DNA of 9,414 nt from Acidobacteriota bacterium (GTDB lineage Bacteria; Acidobacteriota; UBA6911; RPQK01; JADFOI01), in NCBI GenBank assembly GCA_027295745.1, contig JAPUKI010000030.1:1-9414 (forward strand), given 5' to 3'. Each line of letters begins with the position of its first letter. Positions within the stretch are counted from its first letter, which is position 1. A program made the translations under genes and the position numbers. Below the pieces are notes generated by a model. The model was given only the letters and a program-made list of their open reading frames with translations. It did no database searches and was not told the DNA's origin. Of this stretch, positions 1 to 6,060 are shown piece after piece.

Positions 1-445
1 CGTCCCCTGAAACTTTTGGGGAAATCGTTACACTCGGGGCTGTGTCTGCACCACTCCACGGGCTGACCTGAGCATGTGCTTTGGGAGGATGGACCAAGAT
101 AGTACGGCTGGAACTGTCACTTCCGGACACTCCTGTGACAGTAGCCTCGCAGTTTTCCTCCACTGCACCGGCCGTGAACACTGTAGTGACAGTACCGAAC
201 TCAGTTACGGTTAGCGAAGAAGCGCCAACAGTACCACACTCTTCCGGTTCCACTGTCAGTGAGACCTCGCTATCCGGTGGCCCACTGACGGTAACCATTA
301 TGGTCATAGACTCATGAAGCCCATCCCGTTCCGGCACACCAACACGGAGCCCACCAAACCCAGCTGGAGGACCTCCTTGTTGGCAGCCACTGATTCCTAC
401 AATAGCCACCACCACCAACATCAGAAAAAGTCGTTTTACTAACAT
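1..445 (-). CDS. Ig-like-domain lipoprotein, N-terminal part (C-terminus beyond window edge)
   Basis: Reading the minus strand from ATG at 445-443 gives 148 codons open to the left edge. A strong ribosome site (GGGGGAGG) lies about 8 nt upstream of the ATG and fixes the start. Residues 1-20 are a lipoprotein signal peptide (K4, R5, then a hydrophobic run) ending in the lipobox ISG-C21, so C21 should be lipidated and the protein anchored in the cell envelope. After a Gly/Pro-rich linker (22-31), residues about 45-118 are rich in Val/Thr/Ser beta-strand patterns (VTVSG, VSLTVEP, TTVFTAG, ATVTGVSG), like a bacterial Ig-like fold; C70 and C99 could form a disulfide. A second, Pro/Ser-rich segment starts near 119. 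The gene is divergent from the minor-pilin cluster, separated by 541 nt. The Ig-like reading is by pattern only; the partner or ligand is unknown. A coding frame on the opposite strand here is a shadow. Confidence 0.75.
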   Translation of the reverse strand, partial: MLVKRLFLMLVVVAIVGISGCQQGGPPAGFGGLRVGVPERDGLHESMTIMVTVSGPPDSEVSLTVEPEECGTVGASSLTVTEFGTVTTVFTAGAVEENCEATVTGVSGSDSSSRTILVHPPKAHAQVSPWSGADTAPSVTISPKVSGD

Positions 446-617
446 GGGTTTTTCCTCCCCCCTTTTAATGGGAAACTTCCGACTGATTTTTATGATAGTA
501 AGCCTCCAGGTGGGGCAGGCGCAACAAAAATCTTAGCGCTTTGGTCTGCTTTGGCGCTTTCTTCCTTCTTCCATTCCGCTTCCAGCGGTAGCCTCTCCCC
601 GAAAAGAAGGTAAGACC

Positions 618-671
618 CTAGTCTGTCCAATAAACGACCGACAGTGAGCAATTGACGACAGACTTCTCTAG
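618..671. repeat. Bulged hairpin, copy A of a possible palindromic repeat family
   Basis: The arms AGTCTGTC (620-627) and GACAGACT (657-664) are perfect 8-bp complements. Inside them CAAT (628-631) pairs with ATTG (651-654), leaving a 2-nt bulge (655-656) on the 3' side and a 19-nt loop. CTAG occurs at both outer ends (618-621, 668-671). The same plan, with similar arm sequence, recurs at 6011-6060. A REP-like or MITE-like element is an inference; a regulatory hairpin in the pilin leader is the alternative. Confidence 0.4.
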
Positions 672-803
672 TACACTTCGTTTAGCCATTACTTACCTTT
701 CACCCTGTTTGGTGGTAGATGGTCAGGGCCTGTTGGCTGTGTCCGGCAGCAGGCCCGTCACTCTTTTTAACAGGTCCACCTCCAAAAGTAAATCACTAAT
801 TCA

Positions 804-932
804 GAAGAAAGAAGACAGAATCCAGAATCCAGAATCCAGAAGTCGAAAGACAGCGCGCTCCGCATGCGTTCTCTGGTTTTAGGTTCCAGATTTCAGGAAT
901 ATTCCTTCTTCTGGATTCTGTCTTCTGTCTTC
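804..932. repeat. Heptad (7-nt) repeat array in inverted arrangement
   Basis: Left block 804-852 reads as seven consecutive heptads of the type GAANNNA: GAAGAAA, GAAGACA, three GAATCCA, GAAGTCG, AAAGACA. On the minus strand, 932 down to 905 reads GAAGACA, GAAGACA, GAATCCA, GAAGAAG. The two blocks are therefore inverted copies of the same repeat, with a 17-base exact complement (811-827 against 909-925), and could pair into a long hairpin around a loop of about 52 nt. Short tandem heptamer repeats are known from several bacterial phyla; I cannot name this family. It lies 55 nt before the first pilin gene, so it would sit in or near that operon's leader. Confidence 0.75.
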
Positions 933-986
933 CCATCACTTTGTCTCGCAGATTTTCCTGCCCGGGCGTTATAGCAAGAGGCGGTG

Positions 987-1424
987 ATGAGTATGGACAA
1001 AACTCGAGGTAATAGTCTCTTGGAGATGCTTCTGGTGTGTGGGTTCATCGGCTCTGTCTCCACCTGGGGACTATTCATGTTTCAAGGCATAGCCGAGCAA
1101 CACAAGCTTCATCTGGCCGGAGAAGCTTTCCTCTCCGCTGTGACCGCAGCACGAGTTCAGGCTGTCGCCAAAAACCTTGCCATCCAGATACGGGTTCATT
1201 CAAACCGGAGAAAATTCGGAGTCGCGATGAAAGATGCCGAACCACAAGTTTGGCAAGATCTTCCCTCTGGAGTGGAGTTCTCCAAAGTACCCGGAAAGCC
1301 ACCCACTTTCTACTCTCGATCATACGCGTCTCCGGCGGGAACATTCATACTGGAAAACAGCCGCGGTCAGATCCGCGTGATTGTTTCCCTCAGCGGGAGG
1401 GTGCGATGGCAAAGGGAGCACTAA
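987..1424 (+). CDS. GspH/FimU-like minor pilin (type IV pilus or T2SS pseudopilin)
   Basis: This 145-residue protein is a pilin-like subunit that would be inserted in the inner membrane, cleaved by prepilin peptidase and built into the pilus tip or pseudopilus. It has a short leader (residues 1-8, ending Thr-Arg-Gly) and a class III cleavage site Gly8/Asn9, followed by SLLEM with Glu13 at mature +5. The hydrophobic helix spans about 10-34. The helix segment AVTAARVQAVAKN (51-63) and the C-terminal ending IRVIVSLSGRVRW are typical of GspH/FimT/FimU pseudopilins. I chose ATG 987 because GAGG lies 5 nt upstream; a GTG sits one codon earlier and another ATG at 993. Asn at mature +1 is unusual, as Phe/Met/Tyr are common there. 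It is first of four overlapping pilin genes, overlapping the next by 19 nt. Whether the machine is a T4P or a T2SS cannot be decided here. Confidence 0.85.
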   Translation: MSMDKTRGNSLLEMLLVCGFIGSVSTWGLFMFQGIAEQHKLHLAGEAFLSAVTAARVQAVAKNLAIQIRVHSNRRKFGVAMKDAEPQVWQDLPSGVEFSKVPGKPPTFYSRSYASPAGTFILENSRGQIRVIVSLSGRVRWQREH

Positions 1425-1723
1425 TCACCAGAAATGGCTTTACCCTGATAGAAGTCATGGTGTCCATTTTCATTCTCATAGTCGCCGCCATGGCCTTGCT
1501 GCAGGGCTTAGATCTGGTATTCCGTCATTATACTCTGGCTCAGACCCGATGGAAGGCGATTGTAGAGCTCTGGAATCAGATCGAACAGTCTCGAGCAACT
1601 TCTTCCACTCACGGAGAGCCCATCCAAATCATCCCTGACTCCCGTCCTCTCTATCGCACTATCTATAAGGATCCAAGGTTGGGGGAGCAGTTCGGCTGGG
1701 AGGTGTTGAGTGCAGAAAAGTGA
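1406..1723 (+). CDS. PilV/GspI-like minor pilin
   Basis: A small (105 aa) prepilin. The leader (1-11) ends in ITRNG, and the N-terminal helix after Gly11 is FTLIEVMVSIFIL, with Glu16 at +5, a textbook prepilin-peptidase substrate. The hydrophobic segment runs to about residue 38 and is followed by a short soluble domain (WKAIVELWNQIEQ and downstream) that may contact the neighbouring minor pilins. The start ATG 1406 has GGGAGG 5 nt upstream, inside the end of the previous gene (19-nt overlap), so translation is probably coupled. The same frame is open far upstream (to 1037), but that part is a shadow of the first pilin gene. Size and place second in the cluster fit PilV/GspI; the soluble domain is too short and variable to be certain which. 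Confidence 0.85.
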   Translation: MAKGALITRNGFTLIEVMVSIFILIVAAMALLQGLDLVFRHYTLAQTRWKAIVELWNQIEQSRATSSTHGEPIQIIPDSRPLYRTIYKDPRLGEQFGWEVLSAEK

Positions 1724-2306
1724 AGGGGCCAGGCCCGAACTCTCTGGTGTGAGAAATGCGGGCTACAGCCTCCTGGAAACAATGATTGCATCAGCCATCT
1801 CCATCATTGTATTTGCGGGCTTCTTTGCGATCTTTGGACAATTTCAAATCTGGTCTTCGAACCTCAATCTCCTCTTGGAGCGAGATGCAAACCTGTGGCT
1901 GGCCCCCCTGCTCTTTTCCCGCTGGATCACACCAACAGGGAATAATCGGTGGGACTCCGCCTGGTCAGGTGTGACGGTTCAGGCCGACTATCTCGAGCTC
2001 AACAGTGACATCCACGGCCCCGGTGGGTTCCCTGACTCGCAACTCTCCAGCAGTTTTGAAGCGCTGGTGATTCGATCCTCAAGGTTCAATTTACAGGTGA
2101 AAAGTGGCACCGGCTCCTTTCAACCCGTGATGAAAAATATTACTGACTTCCAGGTCGATCTAAGAGATCTACCGCTCATTTCCATCCTCCTCAGTTCAGC
2201 CACCGATCGTCCCCTCCTTGCCACCCAGGAGAATTTGCCTCAGTCCACTCGCTTCCTGTTTTTCCTCCGCAACTACCGGGCCAATCTTTTCCTGGAGAAT
2301 CTCTAG
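1710..2306 (+). CDS. PilW/GspJ-like minor pilin
   Basis: A 198-residue prepilin-like protein. A relatively long leader (1-18, ending RNAG) precedes the cleavage site Gly18/Tyr19 and the helix YSLLETMIASAISIIVF, with Glu23 at mature +5. The soluble part holds aromatic and Leu/Ser-rich strands typical of PilW/GspJ beta-sheet domains. The start is GTG 1710, supported by GGGAGG 6 nt upstream; it overlaps the preceding gene by 14 nt. A second GTG at 1749 would give a 5-residue leader but lacks a clear ribosome site. Third position between PilV-like and PilX-like genes matches the common fimU-pilV-pilW-pilX order. Expected role: part of the initiation/tip complex of a type IV pilus, or of a type II secretion pseudopilus. 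Confidence 0.85.
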   Translation: MQKSEGARPELSGVRNAGYSLLETMIASAISIIVFAGFFAIFGQFQIWSSNLNLLLERDANLWLAPLLFSRWITPTGNNRWDSAWSGVTVQADYLELNSDIHGPGGFPDSQLSSSFEALVIRSSRFNLQVKSGTGSFQPVMKNITDFQVDLRDLPLISILLSSATDRPLLATQENLPQSTRFLFFLRNYRANLFLENL

Positions 2307-3532
2307 TGACGCTATCAGCTCGCGGCTTTAATCTTCTGACAGCCATGATGCTTGTCCTGCTGATGATCACCTTTTCACTATGTCTACACCTGAGGATCAG
2401 AACCCAATGGAGGCTGGCCGCCAACGTGGAATCCCAACTCTACAGTCTGGTCCTGGCAGAAAATGGAATCGAGTTCGCTCGGACTTTACTCCCGCATCTT
2501 GAGCTCGATTCCCTTTTCGCTGGGGTCGATGGGACCCACTCCGGAGGTCACTCTCCCGAATGGCGCAGTCCCATGCCATTCGCCGAGTCCCTGCGTGTTG
2601 ACCCATCCACCTGGGTGCCTCCTGATGATGATGGTCTGCCCAGTTACCAGGGCCAACCGTTGCTCCCAAAGGGTTATCCTGCCGAAGGGAGGGGGCACTT
2701 TTTTTTGAAATTCTCTAATAATCCTGAAGAAGACCCCGAGCACGATGAAGACCACATCGTACTGGTGAGAAGCTTGGGCATTGTTCCCAGTCAGGTACAG
2801 GACCCCTTTTTCCCCACTGTAAAGAACAGCGTAGCCTTACTTGAGGCCCGCCTTCGACAGGAACGGGCATTTTCTCTACCCAGCCCCCTCACACTCTTCG
2901 GCGATTCGGGAGCCTTCCAATGGGAGGGGGAGAGCTTCATCGTCGAGGGAGGACAAGAATTTGCCATATCTCTCGTTTCTCCCTCCCCATCCTCTCTCTT
3001 ACAAGACCTCATGGGTTCCCTTTCTTTGTCACAACAGCAATCCATTCGGGGTCAAGGAGTCACTCCTTCCATTCGAGATGCCAGCCCGCTTTACCTGACC
3101 GAACAAATTTACCGCGGCCTGTTCAATTCTGAGTTTTGGAATCATTTCCTGACTCAGCTGCCGAAATTTACAGACCAGCTGATGCAGGGGATCGCCTTTT
3201 TGCCCGATGGGGGAATCTTGGATAGTCCCTTTTCCGGGATCCTCATCGCCCGAAAGGATCTCGTTCTTCGCGATCGAGCTCAGATCCAAGGTCTGTTACT
3301 GCACTTGGGAGGGGGAAGACTGACTCTGAGGGACCGGGCTGAAGTGATCGGAGGCGTGTGGATGTCCAATCACGACTCAACAGGCGACAATCTGAAAACA
3401 CCGCAACTTTCCCTGCATGTTTCCGGTTCCTCTGCCATTCGCTATGACGGAGCTGCCATCCGGAAAGCCTTGACACTTCTTCCTCCCACCCAGCTAGGCT
3501 GGCGAGTTTTGTTCCCGGAGACAGTGAAATAG
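2306..3532 (+). CDS. PilX/GspK-like minor pilin with large C-terminal domain
   Basis: A 408-residue protein with a short leader ending Ala-Arg-Gly7, then FNLLTAMMLVLLMITF as membrane helix (8-28). Mature +5 is Thr rather than Glu, a loss common in PilX and GspK, the subunits thought to sit at the tip. The following motif AENGIEFAR (51-59) is the conserved PilX/GspK N-terminal helix signature. The middle is Pro/Gly/Asp-rich; about residues 305-360 carry repeating beta-strand turns (LVLRDRAQIQG, LTLRDRAEVIGG) suggestive of a small beta-helix, as often seen in envelope pilus-assembly proteins. The GTG start overlaps the previous stop by 1 nt (TAGTG) and has GGAGA 7 nt upstream. No pilY1-type adhesin follows, which is the usual partner in Proteobacteria. 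Confidence 0.8.
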   Translation: MTLSARGFNLLTAMMLVLLMITFSLCLHLRIRTQWRLAANVESQLYSLVLAENGIEFARTLLPHLELDSLFAGVDGTHSGGHSPEWRSPMPFAESLRVDPSTWVPPDDDGLPSYQGQPLLPKGYPAEGRGHFFLKFSNNPEEDPEHDEDHIVLVRSLGIVPSQVQDPFFPTVKNSVALLEARLRQERAFSLPSPLTLFGDSGAFQWEGESFIVEGGQEFAISLVSPSPSSLLQDLMGSLSLSQQQSIRGQGVTPSIRDASPLYLTEQIYRGLFNSEFWNHFLTQLPKFTDQLMQGIAFLPDGGILDSPFSGILIARKDLVLRDRAQIQGLLLHLGGGRLTLRDRAEVIGGVWMSNHDSTGDNLKTPQLSLHVSGSSAIRYDGAAIRKALTLLPPTQLGWRVLFPETVK

Positions 3533-3534
3533 GG

Positions 3535-3540
3535 TATACT
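3535..3540 (+). promoter_or_regulatory. Candidate -10 element TATACT of a leaderless-type promoter
   Basis: TATACT lies exactly six bases before the ATG at 3547, so a start about 7 nt downstream of the -10 would begin the RNA at or next to the start codon. This TANNNT-N6-ATG spacing is the known signature of leaderless genes, and the gene has no Shine-Dalgarno sequence. The -35 is poor (TTCCCG with 17-nt spacing at best). It overlaps the end of the pilX-like gene by no bases. Chance occurrence is possible. Confidence 0.4.
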
Positions 3541-3546
3541 TTAGGC

Positions 3547-4155
3547 ATGATTGTGTTACTTCTGCTGGTGCTTCTCCTTGTCCCTGCCTGGAGCATGGCA
3601 CAGGGGAGCGAAGAGTCGAAGGAGCTTTCTCTGGCCGAGCTGGCACGCAGCGAGCGGGAGCGACGTGCGCAGATGAAGGCAATTCCCATCCTGACCAACT
3701 CCGATTTGAGAAAGGCGAGAGGTCTTGTCAGTAGCAGCGTAGAGCCTGAGAGCGAGGTTTCCGAGGGCAGGGAAGAGGCCGAAGCCAGCTCCGGAGCCGA
3801 GGAAAATCCTGCTAGCACGGAAACAGACCCAGCGGTCTGGGAGTCAAGATTTGGTGAAGCTCGGCTAAACCTGAAAAACGCTGTCAATCGCGATCTCGTC
3901 CTTCAGCTCAAGATGAATGAGCTGCGAAACTCCTATCTGCGCCAAGACAACGGTGTGACTCAAGCCAGGATCCAGCAGCAGTTGCTGCAAACCCAGCAGG
4001 AGATTGAGAGAAACTCACAAGCTGTTCGGGATTCCAGGTCGGCGGTGGATACACTTCGAAGCGAGGCAAAAGCAGACGGCGTATCCGCTGAAACCGTTCA
4101 AGGCTTAGTGGGTGAACTCCCCAAAGACACTTCCATCTTCACTTTACCGGAATAA
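3547..4155 (+). CDS. Secreted coiled-coil protein of unknown function
   Basis: A 202-residue protein I cannot assign to a characterised family. Residues 1-18 form a signal peptide (a Leu/Val run, then PAWSMA/Q), but with no positive charge before the hydrophobic core, which is unusual. A highly charged helix follows (about 23-44, LAELARSERERRAQ), then a conserved-looking IPILTNSDLRKARG stretch (46-59), a Glu/Ser-rich disordered linker (60-98), and a predicted coiled coil (about 100-175, including RIQQQLLQTQQEIERN). Likely periplasmic or envelope-located. It starts 14 nt after the pilX-like stop with no ribosome site, so either coupled re-initiation or a leaderless transcript would be needed. 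Its stop lies inside the end of the convergent ubiE gene (17-nt tail overlap). Small proteins with a LAELAR-type charged start are, in my memory, common in Acidobacteriota, but that is unverified. Confidence 0.7.
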   Translation: MIVLLLLVLLLVPAWSMAQGSEESKELSLAELARSERERRAQMKAIPILTNSDLRKARGLVSSSVEPESEVSEGREEAEASSGAEENPASTETDPAVWESRFGEARLNLKNAVNRDLVLQLKMNELRNSYLRQDNGVTQARIQQQLLQTQQEIERNSQAVRDSRSAVDTLRSEAKADGVSAETVQGLVGELPKDTSIFTLPE

Positions 4156-4876
4156 TAGCCGGTTTCTGGGCCAAGTGCAGGGAAACGATCCCGCCGGTGA
4201 GAAGACTGTATTCCCCGCCAGTAAAGCCAATCTGCTGGATTAATCTCTCCAGGGTCTCGGAATCAGGGAACTCTTTGACCGATTGGGGAAGATACGCATA
4301 GGGTCCCACCTTGCCCGAAAGACATTGTCCAACTTTTGGCAATATCCAGGTGAGATAGAAGAGATAGAACTGCTTGAATACTGGAATCTGCGGCTGAGAG
4401 AACTCCAATATCACTAACATTCCACCCGGCCGAAGAACACGGAACATTTCGCGCAAACCGCTGGTGTAATCTTCCAGATTCCTCAGTCCGAAGGCAATCG
4501 TGACCGCATCAAAAGAACGGGGCGGAAAAGGTAGTTGCAAAGCATCCCCTTCCACAAACCGTACACGGGCGGCCAACTCACTGTTCTTAATTTTCTCCTT
4601 GCCGACAATCAGCATAGGATGACAAAAATCGCATCCTATCACTCGCGCCTTGTGGGACAGTTCCAGCGCCAGGTCTCCAGTGCCGGTACATAAATCCAAT
4701 ACCACCGCCTTGCTGGGCAAGGAAGGTAATAACCTCTGCACGACCAACCGCCGCCATCGCCGATCGAGAGAGAAGGAGAGCAATCGATTCAGCAAATCAT
4801 AGCGATGTGCAATCGACGCAAACATGCGCTTGATTTGGCGTGACTCTTTGCTCACCCCATCCGCACACCCACTCAT
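4139..4876 (-). CDS. ubiE: UbiE/MenG demethylmenaquinone (ubiquinone) C-methyltransferase
   Basis: A class I SAM-dependent methyltransferase that methylates the quinone ring in the last step of menaquinone synthesis (or a ring methylation in ubiquinone synthesis). Numbered from the ATG at 4876 (245 aa): YDLLNRLLSFSLDRRWR (26-42) corresponds to UbiE signature 1, VLDLCTGTGDLA (59-70) is the SAM-binding motif I, EGDALQLPF (109-117) follows, RVLRPGGMLVILEFS (146-160) is signature 2, and AYLPQSVKEFP (194-204) is the family's C-terminal block. Length fits the family. Start choice: ATG 4876 overlaps the aroB stop as ATGA, a common coupled arrangement; an in-frame ATG at 4894 would add six residues and a 22-nt overlap. 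Neither has a good ribosome site. It is the last gene of the minus-strand operon; its end overlaps the convergent coiled-coil gene. Menaquinone is the more likely substrate in Acidobacteriota. Confidence 0.93.
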   Translation of the reverse strand: MSGCADGVSKESRQIKRMFASIAHRYDLLNRLLSFSLDRRWRRLVVQRLLPSLPSKAVVLDLCTGTGDLALELSHKARVIGCDFCHPMLIVGKEKIKNSELAARVRFVEGDALQLPFPPRSFDAVTIAFGLRNLEDYTSGLREMFRVLRPGGMLVILEFSQPQIPVFKQFYLFYLTWILPKVGQCLSGKVGPYAYLPQSVKEFPDSETLERLIQQIGFTGGEYSLLTGGIVSLHLAQKPAIIPVK

Positions 4877-6000
4877 GTCCGCGGAACAGGGCATTTCGTC
4901 TGTTCCCAGGCCTGGATGAGAGTACTTTCTGCAAGCTCCCGGCTGACAAATCCCTTTCCAATCCCTTCAAGCAGGACACAGACGACTTGGCCATCTTGGC
5001 GTTTCTTGTCGCGCTTCATGGCCTCCAAAATGCTTTTGATGGGAACGAAATCCATCGGGGGAAGATCCCCAACGCGGCGGATACAGCGCATAATCCTTTC
5101 GCTGCTGGGCTCATCCAGGTGATCTTCTATCAACGAAAGACGCGTCTCTGCCAGCATTCCCCAAGCGATCGCCTCACCGTGAGTCAGTCCCTGGAAACCC
5201 GTGGCGGCCTCCAGGGCATGGCCAAAGGTGTGTCCAAAGTTGAGAATTCTCCGCAAGTTCCCCTCTCTCTCGTCACTTGAGGTAATCTCAGCCTTGATTT
5301 CACAACAGCGACTGATAATTTTCTCCAGAACATCTGTGGCTTTCTCCTGAATATCTTCCAGGTGATGCTCGAAGAAGCTAAAGAATTCCGAATCACAGAT
5401 GAGACCATATTTCACGACCTCATACAGTCCCGATTGAAACTCTCTTGGGGGAAGGCTGGCCAGGGTGTTGGTATCTATGCACACCAGGCGGGGTTGATAG
5501 AACGCCCCGATCAGGTTCTTTCCCAGTCGATGATTGACACCTGTTTTGCCGCCCACTGAGCTATCGACCTGGGAGAGCAGGGTTGTCGGAATTTGAATGT
5601 AAGGGACGCCTCTCATGAAGGTGGCTGCCACAAACCCCACAATGTCTCCGGTCACGCCTCCACCCAGTGCAACCAGTGTGGACGAGCGATCGGCTCTGTG
5701 AGCAATCAACTCAGCATAGATCTTTTCAACTGTCCGTAGATTCTTGTGCGTTTCACCGTCTGGAATGAAGATCTCGGTGACTTGAAAACCGTTCTCTGAA
5801 AGTCTTTGAAGGAGATTTTTTCCGAAGAGTTGGAAGACAGTTGGGTTGGAAATGAGAAAAATCCGCTTCTGAATTCCGTACTGCTCAAAAGTTTGGTGAC
5901 ACTGATCAAGAAGACCTTCTCCGATCAGAACATCGTAACTTCTTTTCCCCAGTTGAACACGAACAGTTTTCACACCCTGTTCAGGCTTCCTCTCCTCCAT
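4873..6000 (-). CDS. aroB: 3-dehydroquinate synthase
   Basis: The second enzyme of the shikimate pathway, converting DAHP to 3-dehydroquinate with NAD and a divalent metal (Zn or Co) in the cytoplasm. At 375 aa it is full length. Seen in the sequence: the NAD-binding GGGVTGDIVGF (113-123), PTTLLSQVDSSVGGKTGVN (138-156) with the active-site lysine K152, and the metal ligands by family alignment E194 (LYEVVKYG), H257 (NFGHTFGHA) and H274 (LTHGEA); the RDKKR block is at 330-334. All key residues are present, so the enzyme should be active. ATG 6000 has no upstream ribosome site; a GTG at codon 10 is an alternative start. It follows thiG by 56 nt containing a hairpin, and its stop overlaps ubiE. 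Chorismate made through this pathway feeds menaquinone, which fits the ubiE neighbour. Confidence 0.97.
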   Translation of the reverse strand: MEERKPEQGVKTVRVQLGKRSYDVLIGEGLLDQCHQTFEQYGIQKRIFLISNPTVFQLFGKNLLQRLSENGFQVTEIFIPDGETHKNLRTVEKIYAELIAHRADRSSTLVALGGGVTGDIVGFVAATFMRGVPYIQIPTTLLSQVDSSVGGKTGVNHRLGKNLIGAFYQPRLVCIDTNTLASLPPREFQSGLYEVVKYGLICDSEFFSFFEHHLEDIQEKATDVLEKIISRCCEIKAEITSSDEREGNLRRILNFGHTFGHALEAATGFQGLTHGEAIAWGMLAETRLSLIEDHLDEPSSERIMRCIRRVGDLPPMDFVPIKSILEAMKRDKKRQDGQVVCVLLEGIGKGFVSRELAESTLIQAWEQTKCPVPRT

Positions 6001-6010
6001 GCGCAGGGCT

Positions 6011-6060
6011 CTAGTGTCTCGCCATAAATATCTGGGTATACATGGGACGAGACACTCTAG
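6011..6060. repeat. Bulged hairpin between thiG and aroB, copy B of a possible repeat family
   Basis: AGTGTCTCG (6013-6021) and CGAGACACT (6048-6056) are perfect 9-bp complements; CCAT (6022-6025) pairs with ATGG (6042-6045), leaving a 2-nt bulge (6046-6047) on the 3' side and a 16-nt loop. CTAG stands at both ends (6011-6014, 6057-6060); the right CTAG supplies the thiG stop codon on the minus strand. It fills nearly all of the thiG-aroB gap. There is no T-run on the minus strand, so it is not a normal terminator. It could be an mRNA-stabilising or processing hairpin, or a REP/MITE-like copy related to 618-671. Confidence 0.5.

Larger units (their letters stand above)
446..986. other. Gene-free divergent spacer between lipoprotein and minor-pilin cluster
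   Basis: No convincing gene on either strand. The only sizeable plus-strand frame (652-882) runs through the heptad repeat, has no ribosome site and resembles nothing. Visible structure: two 7-bp direct copies of GCTTTGG (538-544, 548-554) inside an AGCGC/GCGCT inverted pair (535-539, 554-558); a small CCGCT/AGCGG hairpin (576-588); the bulged hairpin at 618-671; a 7-bp GC-rich stem GGGCCTG/CAGGCCC (726-732, 750-756) with a five-T run at 764-768; and the heptad inverted array 804-932. No good -35/-10 pair was found for either flanking gene, though both presumably start here. Confidence 0.7.

Noticed and set aside
652..677. TTGACG as a -35 box for the pilin operon
   Set aside because: No acceptable -10 at 16-18 nt, and the bases belong to the arm of hairpin A.
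726..768. GC-rich stem followed by TTTTT resembling a plus-strand terminator
   Set aside because: No plus-strand gene lies upstream, the T-run starts 7 nt after the stem, and the loop is 17 nt; recorded only in the spacer entry.
652..882. 76-codon plus-strand reading frame in the spacer
   Set aside because: No ribosome site, low-complexity sequence encoded by the heptad repeat, and no recognisable protein pattern; not called as a gene.
804..932. CRISPR array
   Set aside because: The repeats are 7 nt long, contiguous, without spacers, and no cas gene is present.
446..986. Riboswitch or c-di-GMP (GEMM-like) aptamer upstream of the pilins
   Set aside because: A few hairpins and a GCGGTAGCC-like string are present, but the conserved core of no known riboswitch class could be matched by eye.
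4146..4163. ACCGG/CCGGT stem as a bidirectional terminator between convergent genes
   Set aside because: Only 5 bp, inside coding sequence, with no proper T-run on either side.
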